64,000 bases of DNA. Source: Didemnitutus sp041906465 (GTDB lineage: Bacteria; Verrucomicrobiota; Verrucomicrobiia; Opitutales; Opitutaceae). Of the stretch, positions 25,006-32,735 are shown piece after piece. The stretch lies in the NCBI GenBank assembly GCA_041906465.1, contig JAYRJE010000023.1, forward strand, positions 1-64,000. Reading direction: 5' to 3'. The translations under genes were made by a program, and so were the position numbers. How positions within the stretch are numbered: position 1 is the stretch's first letter; each line of letters opens with the position of its first letter. The notes under the pieces are model-generated. The model saw nothing but the letters and a program-made list of their open reading frames with translations, made no database searches and had not been told where the DNA came from.

Positions 25006-25505
25006 CCGCCGCTCTCATCATCCTCGCGATCGTCACCCTCGGCTCCGCCGCCGTGGCCATGTCGTTGCGCAACCTGATCCACAGCGCGCTGCTGCTGATC
25101 GCCAGCTGGGCCGGCCTCGCCGCGCTCTACCTGTGGTCCGGCGCGCAGTTCCTGGCGTTCGCGCAGATCCTCGTCTACGTCGGCGCCATCTCGATGGTCG
25201 TGCTCTTTGCCGTGCTGCTCACCAAGCAGGGCGGCGACCTCGGCCCGGTCGAGCCCGCCTCGCTCTCGCGCGCCATGCTCGCGATCATCGCCGCCGGCGG
25301 CGTCGCCGGCGTGATGCTCGGCGCCATCCTCGGCTCGCCGCTCGCGACCGCCACCGCCGAACCGGCCACCGTCACCGTCCGCCAGTTGGGCGAACAGCTC
25401 ATGGGCCGCCACGCCGTCTCCCTCCTCATCACCGGCCTCATCCTTACCGTCGCGCTGCTCGGCGCCGTCGTGATCGCCGCCCAGGACAAGGAGGACGCGT
25501 CGTGA
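25002..25505 (+). CDS. nuoJ: NADH-quinone oxidoreductase subunit J
   Basis: The 167-residue membrane subunit has five hydrophobic helices. It carries the ND6-type block F-L-A-F-A-Q-I-L-V-Y-V-G-A-I-S-M-V-V-L-F (the pi-bulge helix). The GTG at 25002 is chosen because upstream codons belong to the repeat element, and it overlaps the preceding TGA. Its last codons, K-E-D-A-S, read AAGGAGGACGCGTCGTGA and so contain a Shine-Dalgarno sequence followed by a GTG start. Confidence 0.94.
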   Translation: MTAALIILAIVTLGSAAVAMSLRNLIHSALLLIASWAGLAALYLWSGAQFLAFAQILVYVGAISMVVLFAVLLTKQGGDLGPVEPASLSRAMLAIIAAGGVAGVMLGAILGSPLATATAEPATVTVRQLGEQLMGRHAVSLLITGLILTVALLGAVVIAAQDKEDAS

Positions 25506-25630
25506 GCTTGGTCCCAATCCATCAAACACAGAGGACGCAGAGAGCACAGAGCCCGAACTCTGCCTTTCTGCCGTCTCTCTGTGTCCTCCGCGACCTCTGT
25601 GTTGAAAAAGCCTTAGGAGGTGCGTCGTGA
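25502..25630 (+). CDS. Repeat-encoded mini-ORF between nuoJ and nuoK (42 codons)
   Basis: The GTG overlaps the nuoJ TGA and is preceded by AGGAGG at 25489-25494. The frame crosses a CACAGAGG inverted repeat and ends in TGA overlapping the nuoK GTG. The end codons G-G-A-S (GGAGGTGCGTCGTGA) recreate a Shine-Dalgarno site plus start for nuoK. The arms encode T-Q-R-T-Q-R-A-Q-S and L-C-V-L-R-D-L-C-V. It may be a coupling bridge; a protein role is unproven. Confidence 0.35.
   Translation: MSLVPIHQTQRTQRAQSPNSAFLPSLCVLRDLCVEKALGGAS
25525..25603. repeat. Inverted repeat, CACAGAGG family, copy 1
   Basis: Left arm AACACAGAGGACGCAGAGAG, right arm ending CGCGACCTCTGTGTT. The arms pair over 27 bases with a few mismatches around a loop of about 25 bases. 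Other copies are at 27984-28058 and 31139-31214. It would form a long hairpin in the operon mRNA just upstream of nuoK. Confidence 0.85.
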
Positions 25631-25938
25631 GTCCGCTGCAAATCTGCCTCGTCGTCTCGACGCTCCTGTTCTGCGTCGGCCTGATCGGCGCTCTCTCGCG
25701 CAGCAACAGCATCCTCGTGCTGCTCGGCATCGAGCTGATGCTGAACGCCGCGAACCTCAACTTCATCGCCTTCTGGCGCTACGGCCCGCATCCGGAGCTG
25801 GGCACCGGCGTCATCTTCGTCCTCTTTTCCATCGCCGTGGCCGCCGCCGAGGCCGCCGTCGGCCTCGCCCTGGTGATCGCGATTCATCGCCACCGGAAGA
25901 GCATCCGGCTCCAGGAAGCCGCCCAACTCAAAGGCTGA
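25627..25938 (+). CDS. nuoK: NADH-quinone oxidoreductase subunit K
   Basis: The 103-residue, three-helix subunit contains G-I-E-L-M-L-N-A-A-N-L-N, with the conserved membrane Glu, and a second acidic site in A-A-A-E-A-A-V-G-L-A-L. The GTG start has a good Shine-Dalgarno site (AGGAGG) supplied by the end of the upstream mini-ORF. nuoL follows after three bases (TGAGCCATG). Confidence 0.95.
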   Translation: MSPLQICLVVSTLLFCVGLIGALSRSNSILVLLGIELMLNAANLNFIAFWRYGPHPELGTGVIFVLFSIAVAAAEAAVGLALVIAIHRHRKSIRLQEAAQLKG

Positions 25939-25941
25939 GCC

Positions 25942-27969
25942 ATGACCCTCTCCGCCCATTCTCTCTGGCTCATCCCGGCCCTCCCGCTCGCGGCCGCCGC
26001 CATCGGCGCCCTCACGCCGCGCAAGGGCCGCACGATCGCCGCCGGCGCCGCCATCCTGTCGATGGCCGCCGCGTTCGTCGTCTCGTGCCTCGCGTTGAAC
26101 GGTGCCCTCGCCCACCCGGCCGCGCACCAAGTCTACAACTTCGACTGGTTCGACCTCGGCCATGGCGCGCTGCGCCTCGGCTTCCTGCTCGATCCGCTGA
26201 CTGCGTTCATGTGCACGATGGTCACCTTCGTCGGCCTGCTGATTTTCATCTTCAGCACCGGCTACATGAAGGAGGACGCGAACTTCAAACAGTTCTTCTG
26301 CTTCCTCAGCCTGTTCGCCGCCGCCATGCTCGGCCTGCTCGTCGCCAACAGCCTCCTGCTCCTCTTCATCTGCTGGGAACTCGTCGGCCTCGCCTCGTAT
26401 CTGCTCATCGGCTTCTGGTTCCACAAGCCGTCGGCCGCCGCCGCCGCGAAAAAGGCCTTCATCACGACGCGCATCGGCGATCTCGGCTTCCTCCTTGGCA
26501 TGCTCTGGCTGCAACACGCCGGCGGCACACTGCTCTTCTACGACGCCGGCAAGGGCGCGCTCGAGTCTTCCGTCCTCCAAACGCTCCTCGGTCAACAAGT
26601 CTGCGGCGGCCTCGCAGTCTCGACCGCCATCGGCCTCCTCATCTTCTGCGGCGCGGTCGGCAAATCCGGCCAATTTCCGCTGCACGTGTGGCTCCCGGAC
26701 GCGATGGAGGGCCCGACGCCCGTCTCCGCGCTCATCCACGCCGCCACGATGGTCGCGGCCGGCGTGTTCCTCATCGCTCGCGTCTATCCGCTGATGGCGA
26801 TCGACCAGATGCTGCTGAACGTCCCGGTGCACGCGCTCACGGTCGTCGCCTTCATCGGCGCCATCACCGCGCTCATGGGCGCCGTCATCGCCGTCGCGCA
26901 AAACGACATCAAGCGCATCCTCGCCTTCTCCACCGTCTCGCAGCTCGGCTACATGATGCTCGCGATCGGCGTCGGCTCGTGGACCGCTGCGATCTTCCAC
27001 CTCCTCACGCACGCCTTCTTCAAAGCCCTGCTCTTCCTCGGCGCCGGCTCGGTCATCCACGCCGCGCATCACGAGCAGGACATCCGCGCGCTCGGCGGCC
27101 TCCGCAGCCACATGAAGGTGACGTTCGCCACCTTCGCCGTCGGCATGATGGCACTCGCCGGCGTGCCGTTCCTCTTCTCCGGCTTCTGGTCCAAGGAATC
27201 CATCCTCCACGCCGCGCACGTCTGGGAAACTTCCCACATCCCCTTCTACGCCGCGATCGTCGCCGTCGTTCTCACCGCCTTCTACAACACCCGCCTGATG
27301 GCCGAGGTGTTCTTCGGCAAACCTCGCACGCACGCTTCCGAGCACGCGCACGAGAACGGCCCGGCGATGACGGTCCCGCTGATCATCCTCGCCACGTTCG
27401 CCATCACGCTCGGTTTCCTCGGCACGCCCGCCTACCCGTGGCTCCAAGCGATGTTGCAAGGCCAGCACGCCGTCCACGGCCACTCGCTCCTCGAAGGCGC
27501 GGGCCTGATGGTCACCTCAATCGTCCTCGTCGCCGTCGGCATCGGCGCCGGCTGGGCGATTTACGGCCGCCGCACGCGCACTGACGCCGCCGCCGCTGAT
27601 CCGATCGAGAAACGCTTCCCCGGCGTCTTCGCCGCGCTCGGCGCCCGCCTCGGCTTCGACGAACTCTACGCCGCCACCGCCTTCAAGGCCAACGCCGCCC
27701 TCGCCGCGTTCTCCGACTGGTCCGATCGCTACGTCTGGGACGGCGCCGTGCGCCTCCTCGCCGGACTCGGCGAGTTCACCGGCGTCGTCAATCGCGACAC
27801 CGATGAACAGGGCCTCAACGGCGGCTTCAACTCCGCAGCGGAAAGCCTCCGCGCCACCGGCCAGGCCTACTCGAAGGCCCAAACCGGCAGCGCCCACGGC
27901 TACCTCCGCACGCTGGTCCTCGGTTTCGTGATCGTCCTTCTCGTCGTCATCTTCGGAGGTGCGCGATGA
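25942..27969 (+). CDS. nuoL: NADH-quinone oxidoreductase subunit L
   Basis: The 675-residue antiporter-like subunit keeps the proton-channel residues: Glu in C-W-E-L-V-G-L-A-S, Lys in G-A-V-G-K-S-G-Q-F-P-L-H, and the second-half Lys in G-F-W-S-K-E-S. A C-terminal region after residue 540 contains the lateral helix and a last anchor helix. Its final codons G-G-A-R end GGAGGTGCGCGATGA, giving a Shine-Dalgarno site and an ATG for the following mini-ORF. Confidence 0.96.
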   Translation: MTLSAHSLWLIPALPLAAAAIGALTPRKGRTIAAGAAILSMAAAFVVSCLALNGALAHPAAHQVYNFDWFDLGHGALRLGFLLDPLTAFMCTMVTFVGLLIFIFSTGYMKEDANFKQFFCFLSLFAAAMLGLLVANSLLLLFICWELVGLASYLLIGFWFHKPSAAAAAKKAFITTRIGDLGFLLGMLWLQHAGGTLLFYDAGKGALESSVLQTLLGQQVCGGLAVSTAIGLLIFCGAVGKSGQFPLHVWLPDAMEGPTPVSALIHAATMVAAGVFLIARVYPLMAIDQMLLNVPVHALTVVAFIGAITALMGAVIAVAQNDIKRILAFSTVSQLGYMMLAIGVGSWTAAIFHLLTHAFFKALLFLGAGSVIHAAHHEQDIRALGGLRSHMKVTFATFAVGMMALAGVPFLFSGFWSKESILHAAHVWETSHIPFYAAIVAVVLTAFYNTRLMAEVFFGKPRTHASEHAHENGPAMTVPLIILATFAITLGFLGTPAYPWLQAMLQGQHAVHGHSLLEGAGLMVTSIVLVAVGIGAGWAIYGRRTRTDAAAADPIEKRFPGVFAALGARLGFDELYAATAFKANAALAAFSDWSDRYVWDGAVRLLAGLGEFTGVVNRDTDEQGLNGGFNSAAESLRATGQAYSKAQTGSAHGYLRTLVLGFVIVLLVVIFGGAR

Positions 27970-28094
27970 AGAATCAGATTTTCAACACAGAGAGCACAGA
28001 GCACGCGGAAAAACGCTCCGGCTCCCAACCTCTCTGTGTCCTCTGCGACCTCTGTGTTAAACCTGTCTTTCTGTTCGGAGGCTTGAGCGCATGA
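27966..28094 (+). CDS. Repeat-encoded mini-ORF between nuoL and the first nuoM (42 codons)
   Basis: The ATG overlaps the nuoL TGA, and its own TGA overlaps the nuoM ATG at 28091. The frame spans a CACAGAGG inverted repeat, encoding N-T-E-S-T-E-H-A-E on the left (a different frame of the arm from copy 1) and L-C-V-L-C-D-L-C-V-K on the right. Near the end TTCGGAGG precedes the nuoM start and duplicates TTCGGAGG at the end of nuoL. Coupling function suspected. Confidence 0.35.
   Translation: MKNQIFNTESTEHAEKRSGSQPLCVLCDLCVKPVFLFGGLSA
27984..28058. repeat. Inverted repeat, CACAGAGG family, copy 2
   Basis: Left arm AACACAGAGAGCACAGAG, right arm CTCTGTGTCCTCTGCGACCT ending CTGTGTT. The copy is slightly shorter and less symmetric than the one at 25525-25603. 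Confidence 0.85.
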
Positions 28095-29608
28095 ACTCGC
28101 TGCCGCTCCTCTCGCTCATCATCTTCGTGCCGTGGGCCGGCGCGCTCCTGCTCGCCCTGCTGCCCAAGCTCCCCGCCGGTCCGGCCCGCGCGCTCGCGCT
28201 GATCTTCAGCCTCTCGACGCTCGGACTGGGCACGACCGTCCTCTCCGGCTTCGATCCGGCAACCGGCCTCCAGTTTGTCGAGAAGCACGCGTGGATCTCC
28301 GCGCTCGGCGTCAATTACCACCTCGGCATCGACGGCCTGAGCCTCGTCCTCGTCCTGCTCACTGGCGTCATTGCCCCGGTCGCGCTCTTCGGCACCGTCC
28401 GCGCCGCGAAGCAGCCCGCGCTCTACGCCGCGCTCTTCCTCTTCCTGCAGGGCGCCGCGCTCGGCGTGTTCCTCGCGCTGGATTTCTTCGCGTGGTTCAT
28501 CTTCTGGGAACTGAGCCTCGTCCCCGCCTTCTTCCTGATCAAACTCTGGGGCGGCCCCGGAGCGACGCGCGCGGCCTACCAGTTCGTGATCTATACGATC
28601 GGCGGCAGCGCGTTCATGCTGATGGCGTTCGCCGCGCTGTTCGTCGCCACGGGCACTTTCGACTTCGTCGCCCTCGCCGCGTTGGCCAAGTCCGGCGCGC
28701 TGGCCGCGAAACTCGGCGCCGTCGGCAGCTCGTGGCAATTCATCGTCTTCCTCGGCGTGTTCCTCGGCCTCGCAGTGAAGGTGCCGCTCTTCCCCTTCCA
28801 CACCTGGCTGCCGCCGGCCTACGCCGAAGCGCCGACCGGTGCGTCGATGTTCCTCACCGGCGTGATGTCGAAGATGGGCGTCTACGGCTTCCTCCGGATC
28901 CTCTGGCCGATCTTCCCGGCTGACCTGCACGCCGCCGCGCCGTGTCTCATCTGGCTCGCCGTCGCCGGCGTCGTCCTCGGTGCCTACGCCGCGATCAAGC
29001 AGACCGACCTCAAGCGCATGGTCGCCTACTCTTCGGTCAATCACTTGAGCTACTGCCTGCTCGCGCTCTTCGCCGTTGCCCTCGCCGGCAAGCCCGGCGA
29101 AGCCTCCGCTTCGGCGCTGAGCGGCGCGATCCTCCAGATGTTCAACCACGGCCTCTCCGCCGCGGCGTTGTTCTTCTGCGTCGGCATCCTCGAAAACCGC
29201 TCGAATGGCCTGCGCGGCCTGAACGACTTCGGCGGCATCCGCACCGCGGCTCCGGTCTTCGCGGCGCTGTGCGGCATCTCGCTGTTCTCCTCGCTCGGCC
29301 TGCCCGGCCTGAACGGCTTCGTCGGTGAGTTCCTGATCTTCCGCGGCGTCTTCGGCCTCGCCCCGATGACCGCCGCCGTCTCGACGCTCGGCCTGCTCGC
29401 CACCGCGCTCTTCCTGCTCACTTTCTGGCAGCGCGTCTTCCACGGCCCGGCGAAGGGCGCCGGCGTGAATTTCCGCGACCTCGACGCCGGTGAAATCGTC
29501 ACGCTGCTGCCGCTCATCGCCCTGATGTTCGTGCTCGGCCTGCTCCCGCAACTCCTCGCCGGCTTGGTCAACCCGCTCGTCACCTCGTGGGTTTCTTCTC
29601 TTCCGTAA
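28091..29608 (+). CDS. nuoM: NADH-quinone oxidoreductase subunit M, first copy
   Basis: The 505-residue antiporter-like subunit has all the channel residues expected for NuoM: Glu140 (F-W-E-L-S), Lys230 (L-A-V-K-V-P-L-F-P-F-H-T-W), Lys261 (V-M-S-K-M-G) and Glu413 (F-V-G-E-F-L). It belongs to the proton-pumping membrane arm. It ends TAATG with the second nuoM, an overlap of one base, so both are probably made in equal amounts. Confidence 0.95.
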   Translation: MNSLPLLSLIIFVPWAGALLLALLPKLPAGPARALALIFSLSTLGLGTTVLSGFDPATGLQFVEKHAWISALGVNYHLGIDGLSLVLVLLTGVIAPVALFGTVRAAKQPALYAALFLFLQGAALGVFLALDFFAWFIFWELSLVPAFFLIKLWGGPGATRAAYQFVIYTIGGSAFMLMAFAALFVATGTFDFVALAALAKSGALAAKLGAVGSSWQFIVFLGVFLGLAVKVPLFPFHTWLPPAYAEAPTGASMFLTGVMSKMGVYGFLRILWPIFPADLHAAAPCLIWLAVAGVVLGAYAAIKQTDLKRMVAYSSVNHLSYCLLALFAVALAGKPGEASASALSGAILQMFNHGLSAAALFFCVGILENRSNGLRGLNDFGGIRTAAPVFAALCGISLFSSLGLPGLNGFVGEFLIFRGVFGLAPMTAAVSTLGLLATALFLLTFWQRVFHGPAKGAGVNFRDLDAGEIVTLLPLIALMFVLGLLPQLLAGLVNPLVTSWVSSLP

Positions 29609-31122
29609 TGAACGCGCTTCCCTGCACCATCTACGTGTCGTTCGCCGGCGCCGCGCTCGCGCTGCTGGCCGGCGCGCGCTCGGCGCAACTGGCGCGCGTC
29701 GTGGCCCTCATCACCGCGCTGACGTCCCTCGGCCTCGCGCTCTGGGCGGGCGCGCACTTCACGCCGACCAACGGTCTCCAGACGCTCGTCGACGTCCCGT
29801 GGATCGCCGAACTCGGCGTCCGCTACCACCTCGCGGCCGACGGCATCAGCATGACGCTCATGGTCCTCACCGGTCTCGCCGCCACCGTCGGCGTGCTGTT
29901 CTCTTGGAACATCGAGGAGCGCACCGGCGAGTTCTTCGCGTTCTACCTCACGCTCATCGGCGGCGTGTTCGGCGTGTTCCTCAGCGTGGACGCGTTCCTG
30001 TTCTTCGTTTTCTACGAGATCGCGATCGTTCCGAAATATTTCCTCATCGCGAACTGGGGCTCCACGAACCGCGAATACGGCGCGATGAAGCTCGTGCTCT
30101 ACTCGTTCGCGGGCAGCGCGCTCGTCATGGCCGGCCTGCTTTGGGCCTACGCCGCCTCGGGCGGTGCGAGCTTCGCGCTCTCCGATCTCGCGCTCGCCGC
30201 CACGCAATTCTCCCGCTTCGAACAGCTCGGCATGTTCGCCCTCGTGTTCACCGGTTTCGCGGTGCTCGCGGGCATGTTCCCCTTCCACACCTGGGCGCCC
30301 ACCGGTCACGTCGCCGCGCCCACCGCCGCCTCGATGTTGCTCGCCGGCGTCGTCATGAAGCTCGGCGCCTACGGCTGCCTGCGCGTCGCGATGGCGACGT
30401 TCCCGACCGGACTCGCGTATTTCGCGCCGGTCATCGCCTGGCTCGCCATCATCGGCATCGTCTACGCCGGCCTTGTCGCGCTGGTGCAGGAGGACTTCAA
30501 GTTCGTCATCGGCTACTCGAGCGTCAGCCACATGGGCTTCGTGCTCCTCGGCCTCGCTGCCGCCAACTCCGTCGCGGTCAGCGGCGCGGTGCTGCAGATG
30601 TTCTCGCACGGCATCATCGCCGGCCTGCTTTTCGCGGTCGTCGGCCGCATGGTTTACGAGCGCACCCACACGCGCAAACTCGCCGACCTGCGCGCGATGC
30701 CGCTGCACAAGCTCCTGCCGTTCGCCGCCGTCGTCTTCGTGATCGCCGGCCTCGCCTCCATGGGCATGCCGGGCTTCAGCGGCTTTCCGGCCGAGCTCAC
30801 GATCCTCGTCGGCACGTGGAAAACCTCACCGCTCTGGGCGCTGATCGCCGCCACCGGGGTCCTCGTCGCTGCGGCCTTCACGCTGCGCGCCATCCAGGTT
30901 TCCTTCTTCGGCAAGACCGACGCCGTCCCCGCGGCCGCGCACGGTCACGACGCGCACGCGCATGAATTTCCGCCCATCACCTGGGCGGAGAAAGCCGGCG
31001 CGATCATCCTGATCGTCGCGATGGTGTATCTGGGCCTGAATCCCGACGCGCTGCTCGACTGGATCCGGCCCGCGCTCGAATCGCCGCTCTTCCGCGCGGC
31101 GCTGACGGGAGGTGCGTCATGA
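29608..31122 (+). CDS. nuoM: NADH-quinone oxidoreductase subunit M, second copy, lacking the TM7 lysine
   Basis: The 504-residue protein is a clear NuoM homologue (F-P-F-H-T-W-A-P, V-V-M-K-L-G-A-Y-G, H-G-I-I-A-G-L-L-F) but diverges from the first copy. It keeps Glu137, Lys251 and Glu396, but the residue matching Lys230 of the first copy is Leu220 (A-V-L-A-G-M-F-P-F). A short His-rich insertion (H-G-H-D-A-H-A-H) lies near residue 450. Complex I forms with two NuoM subunits have been described as 2M types. The C-terminal codons encode GGAGG and an overlapping ATG for the next mini-ORF. Confidence 0.92.
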   Translation: MNALPCTIYVSFAGAALALLAGARSAQLARVVALITALTSLGLALWAGAHFTPTNGLQTLVDVPWIAELGVRYHLAADGISMTLMVLTGLAATVGVLFSWNIEERTGEFFAFYLTLIGGVFGVFLSVDAFLFFVFYEIAIVPKYFLIANWGSTNREYGAMKLVLYSFAGSALVMAGLLWAYAASGGASFALSDLALAATQFSRFEQLGMFALVFTGFAVLAGMFPFHTWAPTGHVAAPTAASMLLAGVVMKLGAYGCLRVAMATFPTGLAYFAPVIAWLAIIGIVYAGLVALVQEDFKFVIGYSSVSHMGFVLLGLAAANSVAVSGAVLQMFSHGIIAGLLFAVVGRMVYERTHTRKLADLRAMPLHKLLPFAAVVFVIAGLASMGMPGFSGFPAELTILVGTWKTSPLWALIAATGVLVAAAFTLRAIQVSFFGKTDAVPAAAHGHDAHAHEFPPITWAEKAGAIILIVAMVYLGLNPDALLDWIRPALESPLFRAALTGGAS

Positions 31123-31250
31123 ACGGACTGATTTTCTCAACACAGAGTTCGCAGAGAACACAGAGAAATTCCTCTCTGGTTTCTGCTCTCCGTGTCCTCC
31201 GCGTCCTCTGTGTTAAATTTCTTCGCCCGATTGAAGGAGGCGCCTCGTGA
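31119..31250 (+). CDS. Repeat-encoded mini-ORF between the second nuoM and nuoN (43 codons)
   Basis: The ATG overlaps the nuoM stop and is preceded by GGGAGG. The TGA overlaps the nuoN GTG. The frame crosses a CACAGAGG inverted repeat, encoding T-Q-S-S-Q-R-T-Q-R-N and L-R-V-L-R-V-L-C-V-K, and ends E-G-G-A-S (GGAGGCGCCTCGTGA), again a Shine-Dalgarno site plus start. This is the third copy of the same arrangement. Confidence 0.35.
   Translation: MNGLIFSTQSSQRTQRNSSLVSALRVLRVLCVKFLRPIEGGAS
31139..31214. repeat. Inverted repeat, CACAGAGG family, copy 3
   Basis: Left arm AACACAGAGTTCGCAGAGAA, right arm TCTCCGTGTCCTCCGCGTCC ending TCTGTGTT. The interior is short and pyrimidine-rich. It precedes nuoN by about 30 bases. 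Confidence 0.85.
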
Positions 31251-32722
31251 ACGCTTTGAGCTACGCTGAACTCGGACGGGCCTTTCTGCCCGAAATCAAC
31301 CTCACCCTCGGTGCGCTGGTCGTGCTCGGCTTCGACCTCGCCACCGGCCGGAAGAAAACCTCCGCGCAACGCCTCAGCTCCGCCGTCTTCTTCGGCCTGA
31401 TCGCCATCCTCGCGGCGCTCTACGCCTCGATCAACGCGGGCATCGGCGGACCGATCTTCGGCGGCGTTTTCTCACTCGACCAGCTCACGCTCGCCGCGCG
31501 CCTCGGCGTCCTCGTGCTCGCCGGCCTCACGCTCGGACTGCTCCACGGTGTCGTCACGCTCCGCCACCCCGCCGAATACGTCGCGATCCTTCTGCTCTCC
31601 TCCGCGGGCTTTACCCTCATGGCGGGAGCGCAGCAGCTGCTCGTCGCTTTCCTCGCGCTCGAGCTCGCCAGCCTCGCGCTCTACGTGCTCGCCGGCTGGG
31701 ACAAGACCTCGCCGCAATCCGCCGAGGCTGCGCTGAAATACTTCCTGTTCGGCGCGATGTCGGCTGCGTTCCTCCTCTTCGGCTTCAGCCTGCTCTACGG
31801 CGCCACCGGCTCGATCGACCTGCCCGTCATCGCCATCCAGATCTCGCTCCAAGGCATGACGCCGCTCGTGGTCGTCGCGCTCGCGATGATCATCGTCGGC
31901 TTCGGCTACAAGGCCGCCGCCGCGCCGTTCCACCTCTGGGCGCCCGACGCCTATCAGGGCGCGCCGGCCTCTTCCGCCGCGCTGATTGCCTCCGCCTCGA
32001 AACTCGCCGGCTTCGCTCTCTTCCTGCGCCTGCTTTGGCCCGGACTCGGCTTCACCTCCGGACGCATCAGCGAGCTGCCGCTCGTCGTCGGCTGGACACC
32101 CATGGTCGCGCTGCTCGCGCTGGCTTCGCTGTTCGTCGGCAACTTCGGCGCGCTCGCCCAGTCGAACGTCCGCCGCCTGCTCGCCTACTCGGCCATCGCC
32201 CACGCGGGCGCCATGCTGCTCGGCGTCGTGGCCGCCGGCCGCGCGGGTCCCGGTCCGGTGTTCTATTACGCCGCCACCTACGGTCTCGCGACCGTCGGCT
32301 GCTTCGGTGTCATCGCGATCGTCGAGCGTGCCGGCCGTTGCCAGGACCTCACCGATCTCGCCGGCCTCTATAGGCGCTCGCCGTTGCTCGCGGGCTGCCT
32401 CGCCGTCTTCGTGCTCTCGCTCGCGGGCGTGCCGCCGCTGGCCGGCTTCTTCGGCAAGTTCGCCGTCTTCGCGTCGGCGCTGAAACTCTCCGGCCTCAAC
32501 GGTCCGACCGGCTGGCTCACGCTCGCCGCCATCGCCCTCAGCGCCGTCGGCCTCTACTACTACCTGATCATCCTGAAGCAGGCGCTCGTCGCCGCGCCGA
32601 AGGAAAACGCCACCGCCAAGATCGACGTCCCGGTCCAAGCCGGCCTCGTTCTGCTGATCGCCAGCGTCCTGATCGTTCTCTTCGGCCTCTTCCCGTCGAA
32701 GATTCTGCAGCTGTTTAGCTGA
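31247..32722 (+). CDS. nuoN: NADH-quinone oxidoreductase subunit N
   Basis: The 491-residue antiporter-like subunit has Glu in A-L-E-L-A-S-L-A-L-Y, Lys in G-F-G-Y-K-A-A-A-A-P-F-H-L-W and S-A-S-K-L-A-G-F-A, and a second-half Lys in F-F-G-K-F-A-V-F. The GTG start follows the repeat-encoded frame and AGGAGG. It is the last gene of the operon. No clear terminator hairpin follows before the convergent gene at 32736. Confidence 0.96.
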   Translation: MNALSYAELGRAFLPEINLTLGALVVLGFDLATGRKKTSAQRLSSAVFFGLIAILAALYASINAGIGGPIFGGVFSLDQLTLAARLGVLVLAGLTLGLLHGVVTLRHPAEYVAILLLSSAGFTLMAGAQQLLVAFLALELASLALYVLAGWDKTSPQSAEAALKYFLFGAMSAAFLLFGFSLLYGATGSIDLPVIAIQISLQGMTPLVVVALAMIIVGFGYKAAAAPFHLWAPDAYQGAPASSAALIASASKLAGFALFLRLLWPGLGFTSGRISELPLVVGWTPMVALLALASLFVGNFGALAQSNVRRLLAYSAIAHAGAMLLGVVAAGRAGPGPVFYYAATYGLATVGCFGVIAIVERAGRCQDLTDLAGLYRRSPLLAGCLAVFVLSLAGVPPLAGFFGKFAVFASALKLSGLNGPTGWLTLAAIALSAVGLYYYLIILKQALVAAPKENATAKIDVPVQAGLVLLIASVLIVLFGLFPSKILQLFS

Positions 32723-32735
32723 TACGTCCGGTTTT

